Shown: positions 1 to 10,486 of the stretch, one piece after another
Layout of the letters: every line of letters begins with the position of its first letter
Numbering within the stretch: position 1 is the first letter of the stretch
NCBI RefSeq assembly: GCF_035046485.1
Contig: NC_085138.1
Coordinates: forward strand, 327,356,129 to 327,420,128
Direction of reading: 5' to 3'
Source: Aedes albopictus
Taxonomy: Eukaryota > Arthropoda > Insecta > Diptera > Culicidae
DNA length: 64,000 nt
Notes under the pieces: generated by a model
Told to the model about the DNA's origin: nothing
The model's database searches: none
What the model saw: only the letters and a program-made list of their open reading frames with translations
Position numbers and translations under genes: made by a program

Positions 1-299
1 TTCTCGTGTATGGTAGATTCGCTATCAAGCGCACTAGTAGAAAAAGACCGATATAGCCATAAAATCATCAAGTTTTTAATAGAACACGGTCAATAAATCA
101 GAATATGCCGGCTGTTGGAGTCCGTATGAAGTTGATCATCAATATTAACTTCTTTTCTCGATCAGCCTACATAGCTGTGTAGTGTCGGTAGCGATTGTCT
201 CAACTGGCTAAGAATAACACTACGGACCGCCTGTTCCGGTGGTAAGAATCCACCAACAGGTGACCCCTAATTCATGGTGTGATGCGGCTTTATGCTTAC

Positions 300-840
300 C
301 GTGCCTAGGAATGAATGGCTAGGGGGGTCTAATAAAAACCTAACCGCTAACGGAGCCTGTGGAGTACCAGGGCGCCCTCCACAGTATGTAGCCCCTACGG
401 CGCTAACCGGAGCAATGGTGCAGTGGACGTTGTGTTTCTCCGAGACAATCAGCTGCCCTTCTTTAGTCTCACTTGAGGCTAAATAAGGGCGGGATTATGA
501 AGATGTTGTTAATTAGTTTAAATTTTCACCTATATGGTTTCGCATTATGCGATTTACACAGTGTATTCTATGTATCCTCGCCTTTGGCGTTTTCCAATCG
601 ATACCGATTTGGTTTTATTGTTGTTGTTCTTTGTTGTGCTGTTGTTGCGAAGAGTTTAATCTTACCTAGTTTGGGTAGTGGCTACGGTTAGGATAGCTCA
701 GATCAATCTTCAGCATAAAAGAACCGCATCGATCCATCTTTGCAGACTTATGCAAAATGGTACAGCCCAAGTGGTTTTGGTACAAGAACCTTACTTTCGT
801 AAGGAAAATTTCTATCTACGATCGGTTGCGAAAATTTCTA
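300..840 (+). pseudogene. LOA/R1-type LINE, 5' region and start of endonuclease (copy 1, part 1)
   Basis: Frame 678-815 reads IAQINLQHKRTASIHLCRLM and then VVLVQEPYFRKENFYL. This is the N-terminal strand of an APE-type endonuclease as found in LOA/R1-group non-LTR retrotransposons. The non-coding stretch 421-680 recurs, diverged, at 33320-33600, so it is probably the element's own leader. The reading frame is lost near 830-870, where unrelated repeats begin, and resumes near 3985. I infer that both blocks belong to one copy split by nested insertions; part of the endonuclease between them is missing or unrecognisable. Nothing upstream of 300 could be assigned. Confidence 0.6.
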
Positions 841-939
841 TCTATCGGTTGCGTCTACATTTTGCGCATTGCAATTGAAATTTGTATGGAATTTTGTATG
901 GGAAAATACACTCTTTTGTATTTTTGACCATAAGTTCAA

Positions 940-1240
940 AAGGTTGGTCTGAAACTTTTTAACGATAGTGTTAATGCCTAGGATGTGCTGAAAAACTTTG
1001 TCGAAGACCGCGAAGCGATCCGAAGCTTTTAGAAAAAGTTATGTTCAACAAACTACATGCATCTGTTTAAGTTTTAACATGTAAAGGAATAACAATAGCA
1101 ACAAAATCATGCTGTTTGGGCAAGCAATGCCAACGCTATAATTTTTTTTCATAAGCACCAGATCACTTCGCGGTCTTTGGCAAAGTTTTTCAAGACACCT
1201 TAGGCTATGTTTTAAAATTATGGGTTACATCAGACATAGG
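940..1240. repeat. Imperfect palindromic repeat (MITE-like)
   Basis: The segment around 987-1025 (CTTTGTCGAAGACCGCGAAG) is matched in inverted orientation at about 1160-1205 (CTTCGCGGTCTTTGGCAAAG). The outer parts, GCCTAGGATG and CACCTTAGGC, also pair loosely. It is non-coding and looks like a decayed foldback element. Exact ends and target duplication could not be fixed. It carries the GTCTTTGGCAAAG motif seen in other palindromic elements in the window. Confidence 0.45.
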
Positions 1241-1365
1241 CGAAACTACCGGAGGTGCCGCGGTTGCCAGGCACCCCCTAGAATTTGAATGCATTGCTAT
1301 GAGATATGGGGCGATGAATGATGAATGGGTGAACTCATGAATATTTCTATGTAGTGCACCCCCTG

Positions 1366-2063
1366 CACGCAGAAAAATGGCGCTTGTTTAAAACAATAAA
1401 ACGCATGGTTGATTTTCAAACTGAGAATTTACTTATTCCAAAGTTATATTTAATTGTTTTCATTTAGAGTTTATCGATAAAAACAACCGATTACCATCAT
1501 TTCATATAATGTCAAAAATTTCATTTGTTTCAACAAAATAAAAACCATAAACATGGTCCGAAAGCACTCACACACATATAAAATGCTTACCCCAACATCG
1601 CCACAACGAAGAAGGTGCAGCAAATCCATCACGCCAACTTCCAAGTGCAGCTTTGGTCGTGATGGATAACGCGCTGGTACTCACGACAGCATCCACAAAA
1701 AGCTGATCGGCTTCGCCTTTTTTGTCTTTTTTTAGTCGTTCTCCTCTCCATCCGCTCACCGACGGTCTAAAAATAGATTTCCGAGCTGCCGCAGGAGCTG
1801 CCGTCACCAACACAATCACATTCCGGCTTTGTTAGTCACAAAAGTGCAGCCGTTTAAAACAATCTGTTATTTTATGTTGAAACTACCAAATCTGTGTTTG
1901 TTCTAACAAACTGTGAAAAATTTCGTCAAATGAAAACATTTGTATTATCAAACAATGCAACAGTTCAGTTTAAACTAGAAATCAATTTGTCGCTATAGTA
2001 AACTGAAAAATCGGTTGATTTGAACTAGAATTCAATTATGTTTACAATTTATTTTTCTGCGTG
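1366..2063. mobile_element. MITE with CACGCAGAAAAAT termini, copy 1
   Basis: The element starts CACGCAGAAAAATG and ends in the inverse, ATTTTTCTGCGTG. A second, shorter copy at 16678-17286 matches along its length, including TTTAAAACAATAAAACGC near the left end and CAATTTGTCGCTATAG near the right end. No transposase is encoded; the 83-codon minus-strand frame inside it is not conserved in copy 2. No convincing target duplication was found, so the superfamily is unknown. Confidence 0.65.
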
Positions 2064-2094
2064 TGACAAAAAATCGTAGTTTCGCCCATGACAT

Positions 2095-2480
2095 CAGGGC
2101 TGCCCAACCTTTTTCACGTGTTTCATACATTTTTGGCCCATGCGATTGTAAAAATGGTCAGATATTAGATCTTTTAGCATCAAATGGAAGCCTGGTGTTA
2201 GGGCTTATGGATACATGTGTTGAAATTCAAATTTAACTTATCCACTTAGCTACTGTGGCAATTCGGTCGAAAAACTCATCCGGCCCGCGGGCCGGACTGA
2301 TTTTTGTGCTCAACTACACCGGTAGCTAAACATTGTCAACAAATTCTAGTTTTTCCGCCTGGATGAGTTAGATATAACACTCAGCTTTCATTTGAAGCCA
2401 AAATATTCCATGTTTGACTTGTTTTGCGAACGTACCGATGGACAATGTCTGAAACATGCGAAAAAGGTTGGGCAGCCCTG
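2095..2480. mobile_element. hAT-type MITE
   Basis: Terminal inverted repeats are CAGGGCTGCCCAACCTTTTT on the left and the exact inverse ending GGTTGGGCAGCCCTG on the right. A CAGGG start is typical of hAT elements. The GC-rich core CGGCCCGCGGGCCGG near 2281-2295 resembles internal palindromes seen in many hAT MITEs. The 8-bp flanks (CATGACAT and GGTTACAT) match at only 5 of 8 positions, so the target duplication is eroded. Length is 386 bp and it is non-coding. Confidence 0.7.
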
Positions 2481-2910
2481 GGTTACATGGTTTTAGAATA
2501 ATTCGAGCTATAAGAGAAATGCAAAAAAGTATGTTTTTCTATGTAAAATCCCATACAAACTTCAAACGCGATGCGCAAAACGTAGACATAACCGATCGTG
2601 CCCAAATTTTGCACAGTTATTTGGGTCCTGAAGTGAGACCTAAAAAGCTTTGATCTGTTGAGATTTCATTAAATTTTTCATTTTCCCATATAACGGATGA
2701 CCCACTCTAATGTATATGCTATCACAATTGGGTTCTTTAGGGGTACCCGGATTATTTCATTATCGGATTCTCCGCCCCAAAATTAGTCTAAATCCAAAAT
2801 TTCATAATTTTTGGAGTCCAGGAACTATTTTTAAAATGCATTTAAAGTTTGTATGGGGAAATGGGAAAAGTTCGGGTCGAACTGTCATTTTAGCGATTGA
2901 ACTGTCATTT

Positions 2911-3141
2911 CGTCCCCTTAATGCTAGAACTAGGTAACTGGTTTTGCGAAATCGCGAGCAATTTGTGTACATCTGAACGTTCACCACAATAAAAAAAAGT
3001 TTGTCGATTGAAACTACAAAAACACATAATGATCCTTCATTTAAGACCAACAAAGTGTTTGTTTTAGCAGGATAAGTGTTACCAGCCATTTTTACCCGTG
3101 CTTTCCAAAACGAGTTACCTAGTTCTAGCATTAAGGGGGCG
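2911..3141. mobile_element. Short foldback MITE
   Basis: The left end CCCCTTAATGCTAGAACTAG is repeated in inverse at 3107-3141 (CTAGTTCTAGCATTAAGGGG), with about 35 bp of nearly perfect terminal inversion. It is 231 bp, non-coding, and lies in plain AT-rich sequence. The target duplication is unclear. Confidence 0.6.
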
Positions 3142-3147
3142 ATTTTA

Positions 3148-3861
3148 TCCACGAAAGTTAAAACTGTTTTGTTAATTTGACCTTCAAAACAAAGGTATTG
3201 GAATCCAATAAATTGACGTAATACTCAGAAAAATGAGCTTTTTCGCTTAGGCTATAGAAAATAGCTTTATTTTATTCATTAAACAACCCAATTGATGTAT
3301 CTGATGGAAACCGCAACAAAAAATACGTCTATTCAGTGCTTGAATTTGAGTGAATATGAATGGTACGATCAGTCATCAGCACCAACCATCACTACGAACG
3401 AACGCGCACAGGGAGCAAAGAGAAACCGAACCAAAAGCGACCACTATTCCTCATCGGTCGGTTGGCTGGTGAAGCATACTGACTGGTAGTAACCATTATT
3501 TCTCGCTTGTTGCGGCGAGGCTGAAGATGCGTAAATGATTCAGTGGATTTAGTTTTTGCTCAAAACTTGTAAAAATAATCAATTTATCGATATGAAAATG
3601 ATGGACGTGACTATTTTAATCGATTTAATTCGAGTTTATGTCATTTGCACTGTAATAACGAGATAAAAATCAAGTATATTCATTGCCGTATACACCGGCG
3701 AAGAGAGAGATTCATAGAGCCGCACGGCGCTGAATCGTCGTCCCTCACTCTCCCTCATATTTTTTATTGCTCCCGCTCCCACTTGCTTCTAAAGCATGTT
3801 AGCCAATGAAGGCATATTGCTACCGCTTTGGGTTGAAAAGCGCCGGTCAACGAAGAACAAA
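3148..3861. other. Unassigned downstream flank
   Basis: AT-rich sequence with no recognised gene or element. A 65-codon frame at 3292-3489 has no recognisable features and is not called. Confidence 0.4.
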
Positions 3862-3939
3862 TCAGTAACAAATTTTGAAAACGACGTATAATCAATGCTA
3901 CACCATTGATTATACGTCGTTTTCAAAATTTGTTACTGA
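3862..3939. repeat. Perfect 36-bp hairpin
   Basis: Positions 3862-3897 are the exact reverse complement of 3904-3939, with a 6-base loop CTACAC. The arm begins TCAGTAACAAATTTTGAAAA. Perfect pairing over 36 bp means it is young or maintained. It may be the core of a tiny foldback element or a hairpin RNA locus; sequence alone cannot decide. Confidence 0.75.
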
Positions 3940-4025
3940 AATTTTGATTCGTCTGAGGTAAAACGCTTCAATTTGCAAGCGCTGCGTCTATTGTTCGGTT
4001 TATTTACCGCATGATGAACCATCCC

Positions 4026-5146
4026 AATAGAGTTAATAAACTATAGAGGACGAATGTCGCTGCTGTTCCCTTTGTTCTCGTTCGAAAACATCTCGGGTAT
4101 CTATCTGTCAAACTGCATACTTTTTCGCTTTGACACTTACAGGGGATAGACAAAATGATCGGGACAGGCAAAATTATCACTTTCCAAAAAATGTTCAACT
4201 AGCTGTAACTTTTCGAAAAGTGCATCAAATATTCTCAATTTTTTACTGTAAGTTCTTCAACTAGTTGTGTATCAGTGGACAAAATTTGAAAAAGATCGGA
4301 CAACTCTTCATGAAGTTATAAAGATTTTTGAAAAAGATAAAATTATCCGATAGCCAACTTTGAGCTGTTATATCTCCGGATTCAATGAACCGATTGCAAT
4401 GAAATTTTAACAATTCATGACTTATATAATGAACTCTGGAAAACATTTGACTTAACTTGAAATTTTTAACAAGCGAAAAAGTTATAGCGATTTTATTTTT
4501 TTTCACGATTTTTTAGTAAATTGGTCTATTTTTAATATGCATCCCATTACTTTTTCAACTTATTGGCGGCTATGTTGTTACTTTCCTTGAAAACGCATTT
4601 ATATATAAGTCAATTAGAGGGAAACTAAATGAACTATAATTTGCATCTTGAAATTTGAAACGATGTTGATGTTTTGGATAATTTGGTGTTTTATTAGAAA
4701 AATAATCTAATCGTTATAATTTTCTTCCGTGTTAAAAATATTAAGTTAACTCAATGGTTTTTCATAGCTCATTATATAAGTCATAAATGGTCAAAATTTC
4801 ATTCCATTCGGTTCATTGAATCCGGAGATATAACAGCTCAAAGTTGGCTATCGGATAATTTTACCTTTTTCAAAAATCTTTATGACTTCGTGAAGAATTG
4901 TCCGATCTTTTCCAAATTTTGTCCACTGATACACAACTAGTTGAAGAACTTGCAGTAAAAATTTGAGAATATTTGATGCACTTTTCGAAAAGTTACAGCT
5001 AATTGAACATTTTTTGAAAAATGAAAGTTTTACCTGTCCCGATAATTTTGTCTATCCCCTGTATATACCTCCCTATCTTCGCCAGCAAGAGATGTTTCGG
5101 CGGCGACGCCAGCGACATTCTCCCTCTATAGTTTATTACCTCTATT
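4026..5146. mobile_element. hAT-like MITE with 8-bp target duplication, itself interrupted
   Basis: Flanking 8-bp duplications ACCATCCC lie at 4018-4025 and 5147-5154, exactly inside the LINE codons for EPS. Termini are AATAGAGTTAATAAAC on the left and the inverse GTTTATTACCTCTATT on the right, extending inward through CTATAGAGG and GAATGTCGCTG. Removing the nested element 4140-5061 leaves a MITE of about 200 bp. An 8-bp duplication indicates the hAT superfamily, though the terminus lacks the usual CAG. Confidence 0.75.
4140..5061. mobile_element. TA-inserting foldback MITE, 922 bp (CAGGGGAT family, member 1)
   Basis: It starts CAGGGGATAGACAAAATGAT and ends in the inverse CTATCCCCTG, flanked by TA dinucleotides (4138-4139 and 5062-5063). 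The inner arms also pair, for example TGTGTATCAGTGGACAAAAT with its inverse near 4918. TA duplication and TIRs suggest a Tc1/mariner-like origin. Members 2 (31801-32544) and 3 (62477-63397) share CAGGGGATRG and the subterminal motifs. Confidence 0.75.
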
Positions 5147-5408
5147 ACCATCCCCTACAGATGCTTTCAAACAAGTCATCGCATACTGTACTTCAAAAGG
5201 CCTTCCGCTAATTGTTGGCAGTGATGCTAATGCTCACCATATCATCTGGGGTAGCTCAGACATTAACTTGAGAGGCTCCAGTTTGATGGAGTACTTAAGT
5301 AGTACAGATCTTGCATTACTTAACATAGGCAACCGCCCAACCTTCATGGTATCTGCTAGAGAGGAAGTGTTAGATATAACGCTTTGCTCTAGCAGAATTA
5401 GTCACGAG

Positions 5409-5970
5409 CAGGGAATGAAATTATCGATCACGATCGCGATAGTTGAAAACTCTCCCACACGCATTATCGGCGAAAAAAGACGTGCGATAAATTCAGACCC
5501 GGGTTTCTCCCGAGAATGTGTTTTCGCTCGTTCCGCAGCGCCGAAAATCGATTATCATCAGCAATGAAAAGTTGACTGGTTTGCTTTCTTCTCTTTGTTC
5601 GCCTTTCCGTAGTCCCGTCGTTACCGGCTGTAGCTTTTATGTATAAAATTCCTATCCTCTTTCGAGCAGCTTGTGTGGTCGAGTGGTTATGGTGCGCGCT
5701 CATACACATTTTTGTGGAGGGTCTAGGTTCGAATCCCGTTAGTGGCAAATTTTTGTTATTTGCCTTCTGATAATTATCGCGATAACTTTGCAGGCGATAA
5801 AGTTGGATAGCGAAAATGAAAAGAGCGATTTCCAGTTTTCGGGTATCTTTGATCGGGGACAAACAGCAACGACCGATAAACATTTCTCACAGGAAAAGTA
5901 AAAACAGAAAAAATCGGTTGCTCGAAAAACGCCGTTTTTCGTCTCAATTTGCTGATAATTTCATTCCCTG
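5409..5970. mobile_element. hAT MITE with 8-bp TSD, 562 bp, carrying a tRNA-like segment
   Basis: Perfect 17-bp TIRs: CAGGGAATGAAATTATC and its inverse GATAATTTCATTCCCTG. Perfect 8-bp duplications GTCACGAG lie at 5401-5408 and 5971-5978. The insertion splits the LINE endonuclease between the RISHE and LTNWH codons. It has no transposase; frames inside (for example 5464-5883 minus) are low-complexity, basic and unrecognised. A tRNA-like block sits at 5668-5747. Confidence 0.88.
5668..5747 (+). other. tRNA-like sequence with Pol III A and B boxes inside the hAT MITE
   Basis: TGGTCGAGTGGTTATGG (A box) and GGTTCGAATCCCG (B box) are spaced as in a tRNA with a long extra arm (Ser/Leu-like). The acceptor ends pair poorly, so a functional tRNA is unlikely. 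It could provide an internal Pol III promoter to the MITE or mark an absorbed SINE head. Confidence 0.6.
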
Positions 5971-6755
5971 GTCACGAGCTGACCAATTGGCATGTGTCAG
6001 ATGAAGAATCTTTATCTGACCATCGCTATATCTTTTTTGAACATTTAAATGTTACTTCGCAAACATTGCGTTTCAGGAATCCTCGGTCAACGGGATCTTT
6101 TTACTGATTTGGTTGCAACCAAATTTCATGGATACTCACCATCCATTGACACTCCAAGTGATTTAGATGATGCCGTTGATACTACAACGACCTTCATCAT
6201 GGAAGCTTTTGAAGAAACATGCCCTCTACGGTCTGTGAAGATCACAAGAGGAACCCCTTGGTGGAACTCTGATCTGGCGAAACTCAGGAAACAATGTAGA
6301 AAGAGTTGGAACAGACGACGTTGGTGTAGCTTAGCCGCCAGAAAAGAATACCAGCTTTCCTTTGAACTGGCATAGGAGAAATTCTTCAAACTGGGTATGA
6401 TAAAATTCCTCCAAGATAACGGTAGTTGGTGATCCAGTGTCCACCTCAAACTTCATACCTACCCCTTCCATTCACGCTGATACTCACGCAATACCCGAGT
6501 AGAAGTAAAAATCATAACAATATCATCATTTGATATTCCTCAGTGAAGTACTCAAGATCATAATTAGCTGTTGGTTTGTTTGACATAAGAGATAAAAGAT
6601 CAAAAATAAGATCAAAAATGAATATGGAGAAGAACATAATATCTCATTTTGATGTTATAAGATCAGACTAATATCTGGGGAGATCTGGGCTGTAGCACAT
6701 CTAACCAATATCATAAAATGATCTGACAGATGGATTAGAGTAAAAAAAAAGAAAA

Positions 6756-6828
6756 GTGGCCGCGACCAGAATCGAACTTATGACCTTGTGATTTATGAAC
6801 AGTGACATTACCACTGCACTACGACTCA
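6756..6828 (-). other. tRNA-like sequence with A and B boxes
   Basis: On the minus strand it reads TCGTAGTGCAGTGGTAATG (A box) and then AAGTTCGATTCTGGTCG (B box), ending GCGGCCAC. Spacing fits a tRNA body of about 72 nt with CAT in the presumed anticodon loop. The stems are imperfect, and its position inside a MITE suggests a tRNA-derived repeat head rather than a working gene. Confidence 0.5.
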
Positions 6829-7561
6829 TATCTGAAAATAGGAGGTAATAAGAGCATCAAGTTCTACGTTTCCAAGGTGTTTGAGAGTCATGGTAGTTGT
6901 GTTGGTTTGGTCCCGCCATGTTGTAGATGAGTGTGTGAAAGAACTAATTATGATCTTGAATAGTAGTTTTCAGATCTTACAATTTTCGGATGTTATAGAT
7001 GAATGTGTCAAAGAACTGATTTTGATCTTGAGCAGTAATTTTCAGATCTTTCGATTTCTGGATGTTGCAGATGGAAATGTGAAGAGCTAATTTTGATCTT
7101 GAGCAGTATTTTTCAGATTTCTCAATGATAAATGTTCTATTGCAGAATATTAATACAGTTTCCACGCAAAATTTGCAAACTGACGTGATGATATGGAAAA
7201 TAAAAATGAATTAAGGCTCAATTAGGAATTGCATATTTTCCTAAACTAAACTAAGCACTTTTCTCTAGATGATTTCACATTTTATGCTCTTTCTCTGAAT
7301 TGTTAACAAAGCTAGTGATCCAAACTTTAAAAACGAATCCATAATGTGCTTTTGTATGATAACTCCAACTTTTTTGTATGGGTCGTAACGCTAGGCTGTA
7401 TTCCCTATTCCCCTGGAGCGTTACGGAATTTGTTGAACCCCTATCTCCTGAAGCGTTACGTTATTTGGGGACGTATAATGAAAGTTGAAAACTTAAAATA
7501 GTTTTTATGCAATTCAGTATCATAATTTACATTTTATATAACTCATTTTGGTATCACAATG

Positions 7562-7700
7562 GCCAATTTTTCCGAACTGGTTCATTATGCAACTGAAATG
7601 AGTTGCATAATGAAAAATAGTTGTATAATGTTCATAATGCAACTCATTTGAGTTGCATTATGAACATTATGCAACTCAAATGGGTTGCATTATGAAAACA
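7562..7700. repeat. Cluster of ATTATGCAACTC palindromes
   Basis: The 12-mer ATTATGCAACTC and its inverse GAGTTGCATAAT occur repeatedly within about 140 bp. One 36-bp copy around 7630-7665, GTTCATAATGCAACTCA followed by its inverse, is palindromic apart from its centre. It is non-coding. Confidence 0.65.
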
Positions 7701-7734
7701 TCATTGCATAAAATTTTGTATGGAACTCGTTGCA

Positions 7735-7845
7735 AAACTCGATTTTTTCAGCACTCTTCGTATTTATCCAACTCGGCAAGCCTCGTTGGATAAATGTACG
7801 ACTCGTGCTGAAAAAATCATCTTTTTGCAACTTGTTACATAAATA
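7735..7845. repeat. Imperfect hairpin with GTTGGATAAATG arms
   Basis: TTTTTTCAGCACTCTTCG with ATTTATCCAAC is answered by GTTGGATAAATG and ACTCGTGCTGAAAAAATC about 20 bp later. The arms are about 45 bp with scattered mismatches. Confidence 0.6.
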
Positions 7846-8064
7846 ACTATTATGCGAAATGTTGGGAAATTTCGATATTTATACAGCGGGTTGCACTAGG
7901 CTTTCCAAAGATCAAATTAAGTACTAATTTTGAAATCATATCACGATGAGATATTGAGAAGATATTTGGCAACTTTTTGAATATCTCATCAATATCAAAT
8001 TAAGATATGACATCAAAACTTGATCGTTTTAAGATATGATGATATTCACGTCTACCCGGGTAGG

Positions 8065-8490
8065 AGTCACTGTACGCCATGTTGTTGATCTCCAAATGCT
8101 TCACGGTTTTAACCTTTCGTCCGAGATTCTGCTTCGTCTTCCTTGGACATACAACGGCGATATGTCCATTTTCTTTGCAGACCTTACATACAAAACTTTG
8201 GAACTGACAGTTTCGAAAATCATGGCTTTACCGCAGACGTAGCATGCAGCAGATCCAGTATTCTTGAACGATTTCGGTACGAAATTGGGTTTCTTCTCAA
8301 CGATCTTGTTCACCTCCTGGACTGCTCGGTTCTTCACCGTGGCTTTGCATTTCTACGCTGTTTTGAGAAAAACCTCCAATGAAACCACCTCTTCGTCTTC
8401 CGGGAACCACCTCTACTCTTGTAAATCCAAGTAGAGGTGGAAAAATTCCTTTCGGAATTTTCACTGGTAGTGTTCCAGGAATGCTGCTGG
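8065..8490 (-). pseudogene. LTR-retrotransposon-like Gag nucleocapsid relic (two zinc knuckles)
   Basis: The minus strand reads GSAACYVCGKA, then after a one-base frame change HDFRNCQFQSFVCKVCKENG, followed by HIAVVCPRKTK. This gives two CCHC knuckles (C-x2-C-x3/4-H-x4-C) as in Gag of LTR retrotransposons. The upstream part (EVNKIVEKKPNFVPKSF) is basic and in frame with the first knuckle. The relic is cut at 8065 by the terminus of the MITE ending at 8060. No protease, RT or LTR was found nearby. Confidence 0.6.
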
Positions 8491-8559
8491 GAGTTATTCA
8501 GAAATTTCTGGTAGATTCCACCAGATTGTTTTGCTGGGTTTCATTAAGCAACACGGATC

Positions 8560-8700
8560 CTGTCCAACACACCTCAGCGCTATGATGCTGATCCCACGGT
8601 CCTCTAGTAGGTCGCCCGCGAGTATGCGGCTGCTTCCAATGAAGTTGAGAGATTGGCAGTTCCACGTAATGAGTTTTTTTTTTTTGAGTAGGGTATGAGT
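8560..8700 (-). pseudogene. RTE-type LINE endonuclease N-terminal fragment
   Basis: The minus strand reads LITWNCQSLNFIGSSRILAG and then DLLEDRGISIIALRCVGQDP. It matches the N-terminus of the RTE endonuclease at 14500-14640 in this same window (TWNCRSRNFIGSTRILANLL). It is only about 45 codons long, a 5' scrap lying beyond the nervy 3' end. Confidence 0.65.
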
Positions 8701-8719
8701 ACCCTTCTTTATCCTATCC

Positions 8720-10282
8720 ATTCAGACAGACGATTTAAACACCGACATTTTCCGTTCTTTTCCGTTTTTAATAAAGAAGTAAATGGAATTTCTTTCACTA
8801 ATCAATGGAACTTTCATGTATTTTTAGAAATAAACGAGACTTTATTTGCCGTTCTTCGGGTTTGAAGGTTTCCATTTTTCGATTCTTTTCTGAGTTTAGT
8901 GTAATATGTCAAAATTCATATATCTAGATGTAATTTGCTTTGCACTGCTGCATCGTGTATGAGATTGAACGTGAATGTGATTTTACTTTTCGGTGTGCTT
9001 CCTGGGGGTCAATGCAACTCGACGGAGGGGATGAGGGTATCATGTATTTACACAGTGGAATCTGCTCAGATGGGTGGCCACTATGGAAATGCTATTTGTT
9101 TTGAAAAAACTTTTCGCTCAACTAGTGAGATTCACAGCTAAAATGCATCGTTTGTTTTGAATACTTTTTTTTTAATGTGAATCAATTTTTATTTTTTCGT
9201 TACTGATCTACAGAATTCCTCGTTTGAGATTTATGACTGACAAGTTGCTGTGATCTAATCACTCTTACGTAAAATCGAGAGTATATGAAGGTTTCCCCTC
9301 ACACGGTTTGTTCTAACTGTACAAACTAAGATTATTCAATAAATAAATAATTAACAACGTTTACTGGTAAAAGTTGTAACTGTGCTATCGATAAGGTTTT
9401 CCACACTGAAGATATGAACGAATGGTAATCATTGCGTGGTGCATCTACAGAACTAAGAATCTAATGAACGTGTGTCAATCTTTGGAGTACTTGTGTCTAT
9501 GGTTTACTAGCCTCGCTATCTGGGTTGGTTTGTAGTTTAAAAATCATCCTACACTGCTATTGATAATATTGAAGGGAACTTGTTGCTATGTAAATTACCG
9601 TTTTATTGGCTGACTATTACTATTGACTGCGAACGTAGCTATGGTTGTATTTCTTCTGCTAACTGGTGAATCAATGAATATCTATTTGGTAAACAGAAAA
9701 GCACGTGCTTTTAACTAATACCAACTCAAAAGAGAATAAAGGTGGATTCTGCGCAGAACGCTTTCAAGCACGTGCGTCCATTCGGATATGCTGGTGATTT
9801 CATGTAACTCCATCAAGAAAAAGAAAACCTACTATTGGACTTTTTATCGATACTTCTGGAGTAAACGACCTAACAATCTTAAATGAGTGTTTGCTCTGCT
9901 ATTTCAATACCACATCTACGTATTCTCTAATTGAATTAATTGAATTCTCCCATTTCTCTTGTTTCCCCCTAGTATCATAATCATATATTGCACTTTTCAT
10001 TTGGATATTTGTCAACTAAGTTTCTAAAATGCAGGTCATAGTCAATGTGTTTGGCTAGTATTAATTGAAGGAACCGAAACCAGCTATCTTACGGGCTACG
10101 CACTGTCACTAGTCTTATTGCATAAAAAGTAGAGATAGTAGCCTGACTTACGATGGATGCGTTGATCCGTTCAGTGAAATAAGAAATGGTTAGCTCTTAT
10201 CGCTGCTTCTGCTGCTGCTCCGCCTCATGAACGTGTGGGGTTTGTTTTAATTTGACTAGCATAGATACTTCTTCTTGGGCTT
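8720..10282 (-). other. Probable nervy 3'UTR, no recognised repeats
   Basis: This lies directly downstream of the nervy stop codon. In contrast to its surroundings it shows no terminal inverted repeats, LINE frames or minisatellites. Several minus-strand AATAAA hexamers are present, for example the inverse TTTATT near 8838, 9188 and 9601, so the polyadenylation site cannot be fixed. A long 3'UTR is inferred from position and freedom from repeats; cDNA evidence is needed. Confidence 0.4.
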
Positions 10283-10441
10283 CAGTGGTTTAGTCCGTCA
10301 TTTTGCAACGGCCGCTGTCCCGTTGGCTGTACTGTTACTGCTCTGGGACTGCTGGGGTGTGGTGGAACGTGACGATAGAGCAGCTCGAGCGCTGGCTGCA
10401 TGCTTCTGGAAGGCGTTCTCCGCTCGGGATGTTCCGCAGAC
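10283..10441 (-). CDS. nvy: nervy terminal exon (last MYND cysteine and C-terminal tail)
   Basis: It opens in phase 0 after the acceptor TTTTTTGACAG and reads VCGTSRAENAFQKHAASARA, continues through a Ser/Thr/Gln-rich tail (SSRSTTPQQSQSSNST) and ends QNDGLNH at the TGA at 10283-10285. The cysteine at codon 2 is the eighth zinc ligand of the MYND finger, so finger folding depends on this exon. The tail is low-complexity, as in vertebrate MTG proteins, which also end in Ser/Thr/Pro-rich sequence. A 1.8-kb hAT element lies 45 bp upstream of the acceptor, and the polypyrimidine tract is short (T6), but the GT-AG boundary is intact. Confidence 0.88.
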
Positions 10442-10486
10442 CTGTCAAAAAATGAATTCTTCTAAATTCATCCAAATAAGTTACCA

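Larger units (their letters stand above)
3985..6470 (+). pseudogene. LOA/R1-type LINE endonuclease and linker (copy 1, part 2), split by two MITEs
   Basis: Three blocks join into one endonuclease relic once insertions are removed. 3985-4025 reads CSVYLPHDEPS. 5155-5400 reads PTDAFKQVIAYC, IVGSDANAHHIIWGSSDI and GNRPTFM, a typical R1/LOA endonuclease core (DANAHH, WGSS). 5979-6460 reads WHVSDEESLSDHRYIFF (the SDH catalytic motif), NPRSTDWDLFTDLVATKFHG and RGTPWWNSDLAKLRKQCRK. The first gap is filled by a hAT-like MITE (4026-5146) and the second by another hAT MITE (5409-5970), each with an 8-bp target duplication. No reverse transcriptase follows; the copy stops near 6470. Clade assignment LOA versus R1 is by motif similarity only. 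Confidence 0.75.
6494..8060. mobile_element. MITE-like element with CCCGRGTAGA termini, about 1.57 kb
   Basis: The left end CCCGAGTAGAAGT and the inverse of the right end, CCCGGGTAGACGT, match, and both are bounded by TA (6492-6493, 8061-8062). Subterminal ATATCATCAT is also mirrored. Inside are a minus-strand tRNA-like block, a cluster of ATTATGCAACTC palindromes and a hairpin at 7735-7845, so it may be composite. It is non-coding. Confidence 0.55.

Noticed and set aside
5668..5747. Functional tRNA gene
   Set aside because: Acceptor and anticodon stems pair poorly and it sits within a hAT MITE.
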